NCBI RefSeq assembly: GCF_002980575.1
Contig: NZ_PVBS01000001.1
Span: 1,302,001 to 1,366,000 of the forward strand
DNA: 64,000 nucleotides
DNA from: Sphingobacterium gobiense
GTDB taxonomy: Bacteria; Bacteroidota; Bacteroidia; Sphingobacteriales; Sphingobacteriaceae
Direction: 5' to 3'
Part shown: one piece after another, positions 27,000-35,776 of the stretch
How the letters are laid out: every line of letters starts with the position of its first letter
Position numbering within the stretch: position 1 is the stretch's first letter
Notes under the pieces: generated by a model
Database searches by the model: none
Told to the model about the DNA's origin: nothing
The model's input: only the letters and a program-made list of their open reading frames with translations
Program-made: the position numbers and the translations under genes

Positions 27000-27099
27000 G
27001 TAAATATTGTCGTGATATTTTTATTAAATAGTGTCGTGATGTTTCTATTAAAACTCGCCGTGTCATTTCTATTAAATAGTGTCGTGACATTTTCATTAA
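27000..27099. promoter_or_regulatory. Four 24-bp iterons upstream of the Fic gene
   Basis: Units of ATTAAATAGTGTCGTGATGT plus TTCT or variants; GTCGTGA-type cores start at 27009, 27033, 27057 and 27081, exactly 24 bp apart. The last unit contains the palindrome TGTCGTGACA. They lie 40-140 bp before the Fic start and 4 bp before the divergent 53-codon frame, as expected for an operator. Confidence 0.75.
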
Positions 27100-27102
27100 A
27101 TC

Positions 27103-27264
27103 ATGCCTGCGCTTTCAGACAGTCAGCTTGAGAATGACGCCAGAATTAGAATCTTGTCCTTTGCATTCAATTCTTACGTTCTTCTAATGTACGTATTTGA
27201 CAAAAACAATTTGCCCCAAGAGGAATTGTTGACATTTATAGACAACATAAAAAGCAGCACCTAA
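27103..27264 (+). CDS. 53-residue protein divergent from Fic
   Basis: ATG at 27103, TAA at 27262-27264. The product begins MPALSDSQLENDARIRILSF and ends TFIDNIKSST, with a hydrophobic middle (FNSYVLLMYVF). It starts right at the iteron array, divergently from the Fic gene, so both may be controlled together. No family recognised; a partner or antitoxin of Fic is possible. Confidence 0.45.
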   Translation: MPALSDSQLENDARIRILSFAFNSYVLLMYVFDKNNLPQEELLTFIDNIKSST

Positions 27265-27379
27265 CACGGGTTTTCTGTATTATTTTTGACACTTTTAAGT
27301 TGTCAGTCCAACGGCACGCCCCCAAAATTGACCATCATCTATATTATGTTGGCATTTAGGTGTTTAAATGTACTCTATT

Positions 27380-28084
27380 TTATTCAAAGAAGAACATTGC
27401 TTCTTCACATTGCAGAGCCAACGTATTGATAAGGTTAATATTAGTGTCAATATTTTTGTAAATCAATGGGATTTCTGTACACCCCAAAATAAAAGCATCT
27501 AAATGAGCATATTTTTTATTAATGACATTTTTAAAATAGTCCACATGATAATCTTGAAAAGAACCGCTTGAAACCTGCGTTTGAATTTCTTGAATTTTAA
27601 AACGTTCTTCTTCGTTGGGTATCACAATATTCACTCCCCCGTCACTCAATGGCTGTTTAAAAAAACTATCTTCCATTGTAAACTTTGTACCTAAAAGCAA
27701 TACGTTATTGTACCCCATTTTCTCTATGTACTGCTTTGTAAGGTCGATAATATGTAATACGGGTATACCAGTTTCTAAGGTGTCCTTAATTATATCGTAC
27801 GCTTTATGCAATGTGTTGTTAGCGATAATTATACATGAGGGTTTAAAACTTGCCAATATTTCCAACTCTTTTTTTAGAAGTTTGGGAATTATCGACCAAC
27901 CATCATGATAGTTGGATTTAATGGCATTATAATCAATACTGTATAATATAATTGGACAGGAATGATACTCTCCAAATTTCTTATGATAAAGCCTGTTTAG
28001 CGTCTCATAATAAAGTAAAGTTGATGGATAACTCGTTCCTCCCAATATACCTATTTTTTTATTCAGCAGATAATTTCTATCCAT
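27380..28084 (-). CDS. Aspartate/glutamate racemase-family protein lacking one catalytic Cys
   Basis: 234 residues. KIGILGGTSYPSTLLYYE opens the racemase fold and FILGCTEIPLI near residue 197 keeps the second catalytic cysteine. The first motif, normally CNT(A/M)H, reads IIIANNTLHKAY: Asn replaces Cys at about residue 89. Two-base racemases need both Cys, so a changed specificity, one-way isomerisation or another reaction is likely. It lies between the Fic region and the rteC stub with no obvious operon. Confidence 0.75.
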   Translation of the reverse strand: MDRNYLLNKKIGILGGTSYPSTLLYYETLNRLYHKKFGEYHSCPIILYSIDYNAIKSNYHDGWSIIPKLLKKELEILASFKPSCIIIANNTLHKAYDIIKDTLETGIPVLHIIDLTKQYIEKMGYNNVLLLGTKFTMEDSFFKQPLSDGGVNIVIPNEEERFKIQEIQTQVSSGSFQDYHVDYFKNVINKKYAHLDAFILGCTEIPLIYKNIDTNINLINTLALQCEEAMFFFE

Positions 28085-28114
28085 TGGTGATACGCTGTTG
28101 TGTTTTTCAATACT

Positions 28115-28309
28115 TTATAAAGATAATAATTTTTCGTCCTGCTCGTCCATTTTCTTGATAAGGGTTTCCCGAAGCGCATCAAGGAATTTTGTCGGGTTTA
28201 TTTTCCGGCTTCTCAATTCCAGATACGTTTGGTAGAAGTTGCCCAAATTGATATGGAACAAATCTTCAAAATACTTCGCTATTAGCCTTATATCGGCCTC
28301 AATAGACAT
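28115..28309 (-). pseudogene. RteC C-terminal stub
   Basis: 64 residues: IRLIAKYFEDLFHINLGNFY followed by ELRSRKINPTKFLDALRETL and KKMDEQDE. This is the recognisable C-terminal end of RteC, the regulator that controls excision of CTnDOT-type conjugative transposons. The first three quarters are absent; its apparent ATG coincides with the left edge of the 370-bp duplication. It marks a former conjugative transposon here. Confidence 0.7.
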
Positions 28310-28676
28310 AAAAGAGCACCTACGATAGATTTATGAACAAAAAAGTGATGAGCAACCGACAATACAATCAAATCAGCCGTCTCGTGAAGATAATTAATTC
28401 ATGGAACTTAATCCCTGGAGCGTCAACGCATGAATTTGACACAATGGCCAATAAGATATTAAGCCATCTACAAAAGGGTGCGGATCTCGAAAAAGTTCAA
28501 AACATCATCGCAAGTGATCTAGTAGCTATTTATGGATTTTATAATTACGAAATTGATGCTACAGTTTTTGCTCAAGAAATCCTTGACTGGTGGGTATTGG
28601 ATGAAAACGTTTAAAAAACAATATGATAAACCCTAAGTCTTATCATAATAAAGGATGTGTTTATAAAAAGAGGTGA
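28308..28676 (+). repeat. 370-bp direct repeat, copy 1
   Basis: Matches 36283-36652 with few differences, beginning ATAAAAGAG(C/G)ACCTACGAT and ending AAAAAGAGGTGA. It covers the 93-residue gene and the first codons of the next one. Copy 2 has one extra T at TGTGTTTTAT. Confidence 0.9.
28333..28614 (+). CDS. Duplicated 93-residue protein (copy 1)
   Basis: 93 residues, all-helical text: NRQYNQISRLVKIINSWNLI, HEFDTMANKILSHLQKGADL, ending AQEILDWWVLDENV. No family name can be given with certainty; size and repeated occurrence are typical of immunity-type proteins in polymorphic-toxin arrays. A copy differing at about six residues lies at 36308. A TATGATAA..TTATCATA hairpin follows the stop. Confidence 0.7.
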   Translation: MNKKVMSNRQYNQISRLVKIINSWNLIPGASTHEFDTMANKILSHLQKGADLEKVQNIIASDLVAIYGFYNYEIDATVFAQEILDWWVLDENV

Positions 28677-28899
28677 GAATTTGTTTAATTTCTTTCCGGA
28701 CTCTGAAATATTTGAAGAAAAAGGAGTCTTCGGAACTAAGAGAAAATGGAGATGTATATGTGGAAATATAAATAGTGAAAATGATGAGAGATGTGCATGT
28801 AGTAGGGATAGAAAAGGGTTTAGGGCAGATGAGGTTACACCGTATTATATCCAGGATATTCTTAATGACAAAATATCTTTGTTAGAATCGGAGATCTAA
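28657..28899 (+). CDS. Small zinc-ribbon-like protein
   Basis: 80 residues from a GTG start (no in-frame ATG at the front). CICGNINSENDERCAC gives two Cys pairs (C-x-C and C-x-C about 9 residues apart), consistent with a zinc ribbon, and the C-terminus is helical. Its first codons are inside the duplicated block, and the second copy diverges right after them. Function unknown. Confidence 0.5.
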   Translation: MFIKRGENLFNFFPDSEIFEEKGVFGTKRKWRCICGNINSENDERCACSRDRKGFRADEVTPYYIQDILNDKISLLESEI

Positions 28900-29028
28900 T
28901 TTACGGGGTGGCAGACAAATAAAGTGAACTCATAGGTATTCTAACGAGACTGTAATATAGACTGTGTCAAGGATGAGAATTTTAAGTAGTTTTGTTACAT
29001 ATATAAATAAGTTGCCAGTAATACTAAA

Positions 29029-30474
29029 ATGACGAACCAGATACTAACTATCTTATTGCTATTGACATTTTTCAATAGCAAAGCCCAGAACCTTTTCTCT
29101 GAAAAATTTGACGATTGCCACCAAACAAATTTCAGTTTTTGTTTGGATTGTGGAGAAATTAAAGCACAATCGGAATCGGACGTAAACGAATATTTTAAAA
29201 AGGAACTAACCAATATCTCGCCAAAGTTAAAAGGACAAGTTCTTGTTCAAGTCATAGTTGATTCAATTGGAATGCAATGTGTAAAAAGTATGCAGGCGAA
29301 GACAACTAAAAGTGTCAAGAAACTAAACTTGAAAGACAAGATTAATTCAATGACCGACTGGAAGCCAGCAATTAGTAATGGTAAACCTCAAAATGCAACA
29401 ATTATATTAGAATTCATATTTGACAATGGAAAAGTTGAAACAAAATACAAACGAGTTGACACAAAAAATCAGTCAAATATGAAATCAGTAGGGTCAGTAG
29501 AGATTAACAGAAAAGATAAGTATAAAAATAAACTTGACCCCAGCTCATTTGAAGTATTTACTAGCCAAAACTCAATTATTCCTTGGGATATGTCACGTGC
29601 GATTATAATTGACAAAAATGGAATTGTTTGGTATGGTACTGATAATGGCATTGTAAAAATCACAGACCATAAAATGGAATTGATAAATCAATCCAATTCT
29701 CCTTTAAGAGTTACTAAATATAATAAAAACCAGGCCAACTCTATTATGGATGCAGTTGTAGATAACCAAAATAATAAATGGTTTTCTGACGGTTATAATG
29801 CATATAAATTTGATGATAAAAATTGGACTGTTTACGATTCTCTAAATTCAAAAATGAGATGGTCAACAACAATCTATGCGGATAAATCGAACAATGTATA
29901 TTTTACAACCTTCGGTGGTTTAGTTATTTATGATGGTCATAACTGGTCCGTAATGGACTCAATAAATTCAAAACTTCCTTCTAATCGAGTAATGGGAGTT
30001 TTTAAAGACAGTAAAAACAGACTTTGGATTGGAACAAATAGAGGAAATATTAGGATTGACGGTCAGAATGTGGAAGATTTCAAAAACACCACTTCGCCAT
30101 TAGCCACTTCTACTCTAACCAAAGGTTACGAGGACAATGATGGAAATATTTGGTTTTCATTGTATGAAAAATTCCCACAGACAAAAGGCTTTGCTAAATT
30201 TAAACGAGATGGAACTTGGGAAATTATCAACACTGAAAATGCAGACATTCCAAGAAATGATGTTCTGGACTTTGCTATTGATGAAAAGAACAATCGAATT
30301 TGGTTAAGTCTTAATAGAGTTGGGATTTCGATGTTTGACGGACAAACTTGGCAAACTTTCACACCTGAAAACTCCAATGTTCCAAGTACATACATACAAA
30401 GAATTAAAATAGACGAAAACGGAAATTTATGGTGTGCGACTTTTGCTGGACTTCTAAAAATCAAAATGGAATAA
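29029..30474 (+). CDS. Secreted two-component-regulator-propeller protein
   Basis: 481 residues with a signal peptide (QILTILLLLTFFNSKAQ). Residues about 40-140 form a TonB-C-like domain (KGQVLVQVIVDSIG, ATIILEFIFDNGKV). Residues about 195-480 are repeated propeller blades of the reg_prop type: DKNGIVWYGTDNGIVKI, DNQNNKWFSDGYNAYKF, DSKNRLWIGTNRGNIRI, DEKNNRIWLSLNRVGISMF. Such periplasmic propellers usually sense ligands in hybrid two-component proteins; here no kinase is attached, so it is a stand-alone binding protein. No neighbour suggests the ligand. Confidence 0.8.
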   Translation: MTNQILTILLLLTFFNSKAQNLFSEKFDDCHQTNFSFCLDCGEIKAQSESDVNEYFKKELTNISPKLKGQVLVQVIVDSIGMQCVKSMQAKTTKSVKKLNLKDKINSMTDWKPAISNGKPQNATIILEFIFDNGKVETKYKRVDTKNQSNMKSVGSVEINRKDKYKNKLDPSSFEVFTSQNSIIPWDMSRAIIIDKNGIVWYGTDNGIVKITDHKMELINQSNSPLRVTKYNKNQANSIMDAVVDNQNNKWFSDGYNAYKFDDKNWTVYDSLNSKMRWSTTIYADKSNNVYFTTFGGLVIYDGHNWSVMDSINSKLPSNRVMGVFKDSKNRLWIGTNRGNIRIDGQNVEDFKNTTSPLATSTLTKGYEDNDGNIWFSLYEKFPQTKGFAKFKRDGTWEIINTENADIPRNDVLDFAIDEKNNRIWLSLNRVGISMFDGQTWQTFTPENSNVPSTYIQRIKIDENGNLWCATFAGLLKIKME

Positions 30475-30711
30475 AGTACTACTGGCAACATCGGCGATGC
30501 ACCATGGTGGAGAAAGTGCCAGCCCAAAGGTCAGGAAGTTTAACTAACTTTGGTTCTTAACCGAAAAGCCACTGCGTAAAAACCGCCGCTGTGCATAGCC
30601 GTATTAGCTAATAAAGTCCAAATAATCAAAGCTTTAGAGGTGGAAAAATTATTACCTATTTGGATATGCACCGAATTTAGAAGCCTTTTTTGTGAACCTT
30701 ATCGACAAAAG

Positions 30712-31197
30712 CTATCCCTCTTCATAATAATTTATCGTAAGCCATGATACCAAATCACCTTCCTCTTCATCAGTACTCGGCTCCCTATATTGCTCGTACA
30801 ATGCATGATATTGATTGCGTAAAGCTTCAAGCTTAAAAGGTAATGGACAAAAATACATTTCCAGTTTAGGCAACCAAACTTTTTTATCAGGCAACCGGAT
30901 TATTATCTCTGGCATGGAAAAAGTATCAAGCGTTGAGATGAGAGAAGGCAACTCTTGCGGCGCTAATTTTATATTCTTAGATCTACTAACTAATGGAAAC
31001 TGAACTTGAATCATCACCCCTTTAACATTTAACGAGATCACCTCGTCCACAACATCATCAAAAAGTTGCAACCCCATAGCGAACATATTATTCTTATTCC
31101 ATAACTTCACATCCTGATATAGTTCATCCAAATCAAATGAGACACTATCATGCTCATTAATCACCTTATCAATATAATGTCTAATTTTGGTATCCAT
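30712..31197 (-). CDS. Unrecognised soluble protein
   Basis: 161 residues, acidic C-terminus (EPSTDEEEGDLVSW). Text such as LQLFDDVVDEVISLNVKGVM and PEIIIRLPDKKVWLPKLEMY suggests a compact alpha/beta fold. The next gene upstream ends 6 bp from its start, so they are probably co-transcribed. Immunity-type by size and setting only; family not recognised. The 237 bp between the propeller gene and this one hold no gene I can see. Confidence 0.6.
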   Translation of the reverse strand: MDTKIRHYIDKVINEHDSVSFDLDELYQDVKLWNKNNMFAMGLQLFDDVVDEVISLNVKGVMIQVQFPLVSRSKNIKLAPQELPSLISTLDTFSMPEIIIRLPDKKVWLPKLEMYFCPLPFKLEALRNQYHALYEQYREPSTDEEEGDLVSWLTINYYEEG

Positions 31198-31203
31198 AAA
31201 ATA

Positions 31204-31623
31204 TTATTGGGCTATCCTTTCAAACCATTTGTTACATCGCCAACTAATTATGAGCAAACTCACGCAACCAGCCAATAGATAAGGCAAACAAATAGCAACA
31301 AATAGCTCTTGCTTAATGTGCAAGTCTAAATAGACCTGCCACAGTCCCTTATCATTTTCTTTTAGGAAGTATATAATAATGGGAACAAGCAAATAGACTA
31401 TAACAGTTATCACGCCCAAACAAAGTAAATGAGGTTGTTGTCTTAAAAGGCTTAGAACAATTAGTCCAATCAAAGAAAAAAGAACCGTTAAATAGATTAT
31501 CCGTACAACAATCGAGATCATGATCATTTCACTCGGATTACCCTGAATAAGATTAATAACAACATTAAAGAAAAGGTCAACCACGATCAATAGACACGTA
31601 TATATTAATAAGTTCTTTGCCAT
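31204..31623 (-). CDS. Unrecognised membrane protein with four helices
   Basis: 139 residues with hydrophobic segments at about 5-23, 33-62, 68-88 and 108-128 and almost no soluble part. It is immediately upstream of, and probably co-transcribed with, the 161-residue gene. Pairing of a small membrane protein with a soluble partner suggests a two-gene unit of unknown role. Confidence 0.6.
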   Translation of the reverse strand: MAKNLLIYTCLLIVVDLFFNVVINLIQGNPSEMIMISIVVRIIYLTVLFSLIGLIVLSLLRQQPHLLCLGVITVIVYLLVPIIIYFLKENDKGLWQVYLDLHIKQELFVAICLPYLLAGCVSLLIISWRCNKWFERIAQ

Positions 31624-31725
31624 CCCGTTTTTTTAGGAATTTGTTGAATTTTATAAATATACGTCAATTTTTCTGCCCATGATAATACCTGTTCGACGTA
31701 TTCAGCAGTAATGTGAGTATTTGTT

Positions 31726-31882
31726 TTATAAGTCCTTTGGATCAAGTTTGTTGGCCATATCGCTGTATTTAAAGCGACAAGGTAATTCTTTCCTGATCTT
31801 TTTGAAGTGGCACAATTAGAACCGTAAAACACGGACCGATCGACGAAAACTAAATCACTAAAGTGGCATCATTTTGTATGCC
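31726..31882 (-). mobile_element. IS21 end remnant with the first codons of istA
   Basis: From an ATG at 31758 ten residues MANKLDPKDL match the start of an istA like that at 16984 (MAHILDPMDL), then a stop. Outside it, CGACAAGGTAATTCTTTCCT and AGTGGCACAATTAGAACCGT parallel the right end of the IS at 16985-17045, and a further GTGGCATCATT lies near 31862. Only an IS end survives. Confidence 0.7.
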
Positions 31883-32003
31883 ATTCTTCAATAAATTATG
31901 TAGTTATATAAATAATAAGTTGTATTTTTAATGAAGCTATAAATATTTAACTCTATAAGATTAACATAGAAACCGCTATTATTAACTTTAATTACTAGAT
32001 ATT

Positions 32004-32990
32004 ATGAAATCTATCTTCTACCTTTTATGGGGCTTGTCAATTATGATGACAAGCTGTGGCACGGTCAGGAATTACAGTCACAATAGTAGACCTAAAATTA
32101 TAGCAGAAAAAACAAAACTGACTATCGATACTACAAATAAAAATACGCATAATCAAAAAAATTTTGCAGGGGTTGTCGGATTAGCAGCTGCACTGGCCCC
32201 GACTGTGATAGATTTCGGGACGACAATAATCAGTCAATCGTTAAAGGTAGATGAAGCCGACTATACGGGTACCTATAAGGCATCGAATTCACAGGAAGGT
32301 TTTTACACCGAAAACGATGGATTAGCCTTACCACAACTTAGGTTTGAAAGAGAGATTGTATTAAATGAAAAACCTGATGCTCTTACTCCGGCAGTACTTA
32401 TAAATTTAGTCCCGGAGATGTCAAAGGATTCTACGGCATTTAGATACAAGATAGACAACGACAACTTCAAATACCAATACTCCATCGCGAAACTTAAAGG
32501 AGCCTATAATTATATTGATTTACACCTGGAGATAAAAATCAGAAGCTTATCGGTTAATGCAAATAAATACGAATTGAATGACATTCGCACAGTTACAATG
32601 GTTATACCAACAGTAAAGGTGTCAGATAATGCGAAAGTTACCGATGAAATTTTTAGCGGATGGATACCTCTATTTCCAAAATCCTCCATAGATATCGACA
32701 CTGTTAAAAATATAATAGAAGAAAAAGAAAAGGAAATAACCGACGAGAATGGCATTACAAAAAAAACGACCGAAAAGATTACTAGTGTCAAAGTTCCTAA
32801 AACTATTAAGTATACGCCAATTCCATCCGGCGTTTACGAAATTGAAGTTATGGCAACTGAGGTCAACATAGCAAAAATGAAAGCAGAGCAGAGAGCAAAA
32901 TTATTTGATGAAACAAGTGAATCAGGAGGAGCTTTATTGAAGGCCATTGTAGAGCAGCTCACTAAAAAGCCTGATGAAGAAAAGGAGTAA
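32004..32990 (+). CDS. Unrecognised lipoprotein
   Basis: 328 residues with a lipoprotein signal peptide (LSIMMTSCG, Cys near residue 18). A short hydrophobic stretch NFAGVVGLAAALAPTVIDFG lies near 51-70; the rest is mostly beta text and a coiled, Lys/Glu-rich part near 235-260 (IEEKEKEITDENGITKKTTE). The C-terminus is helical (MKAEQRAKLFDE). Exported and lipid-anchored; function unknown. It heads a plus-strand group with the WapI-like gene. Confidence 0.7.
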   Translation: MKSIFYLLWGLSIMMTSCGTVRNYSHNSRPKIIAEKTKLTIDTTNKNTHNQKNFAGVVGLAAALAPTVIDFGTTIISQSLKVDEADYTGTYKASNSQEGFYTENDGLALPQLRFEREIVLNEKPDALTPAVLINLVPEMSKDSTAFRYKIDNDNFKYQYSIAKLKGAYNYIDLHLEIKIRSLSVNANKYELNDIRTVTMVIPTVKVSDNAKVTDEIFSGWIPLFPKSSIDIDTVKNIIEEKEKEITDENGITKKTTEKITSVKVPKTIKYTPIPSGVYEIEVMATEVNIAKMKAEQRAKLFDETSESGGALLKAIVEQLTKKPDEEKE

Positions 32991-33054
32991 ATTAATTAGT
33001 CGCCAATACTATACCTATTTGAGAGGTGGTGCCGGCATATTAACTTGATAGAGA

Positions 33055-33495
33055 ATGTGTTTAAATATCGAAATAAAAGATCTAGGTAATTATATAAGAA
33101 TAGAGCCTTTACAAAGACTTTATTATGGATCTGAATCAGACTGGGATAAAAACTGGATAAGCACAAAGATAAGTGTAGCTGCAGGAGCCTTTAGCGGAAC
33201 ATATACTGCTGATTTGACCTCGTTTGATTTTGAAAATTTCAAACACGCCTTAAACAATCTGTACGATAATCTAAACGGAAGCTTAGATTTTAAAGATCTC
33301 GAGGGGTATATCAAACTAATTATTAAAGGAGATGGAATAGGTCATTTTAACCTGCAAGCTACCTTTTGTGATAAGCCGGGACTCGATTCCGCCGAATTAC
33401 ATTTTGAGCTTTCGTTTGATCAAACTTTTATAAGACCTATGGTAAATAGCCTAAAGGAAATCACCGAAAAATTTCCTATAATAGGAGACTATTAG
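33055..33495 (+). CDS. WapI-family immunity protein
   Basis: 146 residues with the spacing of the WapI immunity family: DWDKNWISTKISVAAGAFSG, then LTSFDFENFKHALNNLYDNL, LEGYIKLIIKGDGIGHFNLQ, and the closing LHFELSFDQTFIRPMVNSL. These proteins neutralise the nuclease ends of WapA-type contact toxins. No cognate toxin lies within the window, so this is an orphan immunity gene. Confidence 0.65.
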   Translation: MCLNIEIKDLGNYIRIEPLQRLYYGSESDWDKNWISTKISVAAGAFSGTYTADLTSFDFENFKHALNNLYDNLNGSLDFKDLEGYIKLIIKGDGIGHFNLQATFCDKPGLDSAELHFELSFDQTFIRPMVNSLKEITEKFPIIGDY

Positions 33496-33562
33496 AGATC
33501 AGAATTTGCATTCATAACTAATTGACACGTCGCTATGAAAAATTAATCTTTATAGAAAGAAG

Positions 33563-33795
33563 TGATGAAAAGCTATGCGGCATTTTATGTATACCGCTTT
33601 AATAATTGAGAAATGTGATGTATTAGGATTTTTTTTGACGGATCAGGTTTTGAACTAAACACAATAGCAATCAAATATGTTCAACAGAGAAAATATCATG
33701 GAGAAGTTTGGTTTTTGGTAAATGAATACGAAATATGTTTCTGTACTCTTTTCTTTAAAGATGGTAAAGTTTTATTAGAAACAAGCTTAGGATAA
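33563..33795 (+). pseudogene. Frameshifted small gene
   Basis: After an ATG near 33563 (MKSYAAFYVY) the sense runs in a second frame to CDVLGF and then, across a run of eight T at 33629-33636, in a third frame: FDGSGFELNTIAIKYVQQRK, then EVWFLVNEYEICFCTLFF and KVLLETSLG before a TAA at 33793-33795. The last 55 residues look real, so this is a small gene broken by homopolymer slips. Confidence 0.5.
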
Positions 33796-33899
33796 ATGTC
33801 CCCATGCCTACTATAAAACGTAAGACAATATTTGGTATTTTTACAAGTATAACAACCGAGTTTATGTTTATATTTAGAGGGTTATTTTTGGTTAAGGAT

Positions 33900-34565
33900 A
33901 TGAATAAATACTTTGCATTATTTCTTTCCGTAATTTTATTGTTCGCAACGGGTTGTAGGTCTTATGAGCCGATCTCCTCGGAAAATAAAAATGAAATCCA
34001 AACGCATCTGTTGGAGATGGTTAAAATAGATCAGATAGCGGCATTTCCGAAAGCGGGTGCATATAGCAATTATTCGCACGAGCAGTGGCAAGCATTTAAA
34101 GACAGCGTCTTTCGTACTAACCACAAAACAATTGCAAATTACTTTTCTACCTACGGATACCTCGGATATAATGAGGTTGGTGAGGAAGGGTCCAACCATT
34201 TCTGGCTATTGGTGCAACATTGCGACCATGACCCCAAGTTCCAGAAACGAGTGCTTAAAAAAATGGATATACAGGTAAAAAGGAAGAATGCAAATCCGAA
34301 GAATTATGCATACCTTTTCGATCGCGTTCAGGTAAACGCGGGTAAAAAACAACTCTTCGGCACGCAGGTAGACTATCTGAAAACAGGTCGAGCGACACCG
34401 AAATATGGTCTTATTGATTCCGTCAATGTTGATCAAAGAAGGGCGAAATACAGTCTACCCACATTGACGGAATACCTTAATGACATGACAATTATGCACT
34501 TTGAAATGAATAAAGCATCATACATCGAAAGTGGCTATACAGAGCCGGATCTTTATGAATTGTAA
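33900..34565 (+). CDS. DUF6624 lipoprotein
   Basis: 221 residues from the ATG at 33900; the frame extends upstream to 33804, but this start opens a clean lipoprotein signal (FLSVILLFATGCR). The mature part has the DUF6624 pattern: LEMVKIDQIAAFP, STYGYLGYNEVGEEGSNHFW, LLVQHCDHDPKFQKRVL, NYAYLFDRVQVNAGKKQLFG and TQVDY. The family is widespread in Bacteroidota and of unknown function, with conserved His/Gln/Asp residues that could form a site. Confidence 0.8.
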   Translation: MNKYFALFLSVILLFATGCRSYEPISSENKNEIQTHLLEMVKIDQIAAFPKAGAYSNYSHEQWQAFKDSVFRTNHKTIANYFSTYGYLGYNEVGEEGSNHFWLLVQHCDHDPKFQKRVLKKMDIQVKRKNANPKNYAYLFDRVQVNAGKKQLFGTQVDYLKTGRATPKYGLIDSVNVDQRRAKYSLPTLTEYLNDMTIMHFEMNKASYIESGYTEPDLYEL

Positions 34566-35048
34566 TTCTCAAATAATAGAATAGGTTTAAAAGCTTAAGG
34601 GTATTGTTGCTAATCAGATTAAGAAATCTATTTCCCCTCCTATTTTTGATTAATAAGAACGGATGAAATATATTTTCTAATTTGGTTTTCCACGGTGATG
34701 CAATACGCCCTAGAAGTAGCTATTTTTTCGTTAACCAGTGACATACCCATGAGAATAAGTTTTAGCGGTTGGCAAATGCTGAAGAAACGAAAGTAGGATT
34801 TCACAAATATTATGTGGCTACTGGATATATAAAATGAATACAGAAAAATATCCAATAAATGATGATTTAAAATCTGACAAATGTTCTCAAAATCCCACTT
34901 GCATTTCAACGTTTTACTTTCTACCTTTATCCTAATCAACGCAACTTGGGTCTGATCGAAATAAATCTTATGTCGCATACCTAAGTTGTTGAGGTGATAC
35001 CTAACTTTTGGATTGACTGCCGTACAACTTGAACAAAAAAATGATATT
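34566..35048. other. 480-bp stretch without a convincing gene
   Basis: A minus-strand frame covers most of it but overlaps the membrane-protein gene at 35049 and has poor composition; nothing else is seen apart from AT-rich text. Possibly an eroded gene. Confidence 0.35.
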
Positions 35049-35567
35049 ATGCTATTTTTGACCGCAAAACCATGGGTAATCTGTTCGTTGATGATTGCCG
35101 TGCCAATCATAGGAACGTTAATGGTCGTTTTGGTTGCTAACTTAACAGGTATATCTGGCTTAATCTCCATTGTAACCCCACTGCTGTTTCTAGCCATTAT
35201 AATTACCTATTTTGGATGGCTATGGAATGCAGGAACCCATCTTCCTACGGATCGGCATAGCAGAAGGCTGTTTGGCATAGTATACCTTTCATCATTGTTT
35301 TGTGCTTTCATTGTTGTACCGACCCTCGGCGTAATCGCCAAAGAAAGCCTCGCATCCCTACTGGATGTGATCAGGATATTAAATTTCGGGGGCCTTTTGT
35401 ACTGCGTACATCTAATCCGAAAAGGGTTTTATGAAAGAATGGTCGAGGCCGGCTTGCCCACCGCCCCAGCCTTTGTCGATTTCCTCTTGATTTGGATACT
35501 GCCAATAGGCATATGGTTTATACAGCCCAAGGTGATACGGGTTTTAAAGACGGAAAGAGAAAATTAA
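35049..35567 (+). CDS. Unrecognised membrane protein
   Basis: 172 residues from the ATG at 35049; a TTG at 35013 in the same frame is less likely. Four to five hydrophobic segments: about 6-28, 36-56, 77-98, 105-125 and 145-162, with short basic loops (RHSRRL). The reading matches no family I can name. Isolated by more than 160 bp on either side. Confidence 0.65.
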   Translation: MLFLTAKPWVICSLMIAVPIIGTLMVVLVANLTGISGLISIVTPLLFLAIIITYFGWLWNAGTHLPTDRHSRRLFGIVYLSSLFCAFIVVPTLGVIAKESLASLLDVIRILNFGGLLYCVHLIRKGFYERMVEAGLPTAPAFVDFLLIWILPIGIWFIQPKVIRVLKTEREN

Positions 35568-35776
35568 ACTATAGTGGAAAAAATCATCCGGAGATTGGGT
35601 TAAAGATGAAGAGCTTTCGAATATCGTTCTTATGCATAGGTTTTTGGTACTTTTATGCAAAATAAGCTTATTAACCGAGAGATAACTTTTTAGATGATTT
35701 TGTAGAACCGATCAGATATTAAAAGAGATTTTTGTTTATATGGAGCCATATATCATTTCATACACTCGCACTAAGA

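Noticed and set aside
27000..27099. CRISPR or minisatellite
   Set aside because: 24-bp units are contiguous with no spacers, and lie in a promoter region; better read as operator iterons.
31605..31832. 75-residue minus-strand frame
   Set aside because: Runs through the IS21 end remnant and overlaps the membrane-protein start; not coherent.
34640..35197. 185-residue minus-strand frame
   Set aside because: Overlaps the membrane-protein gene on the other strand; poor composition and no motif.
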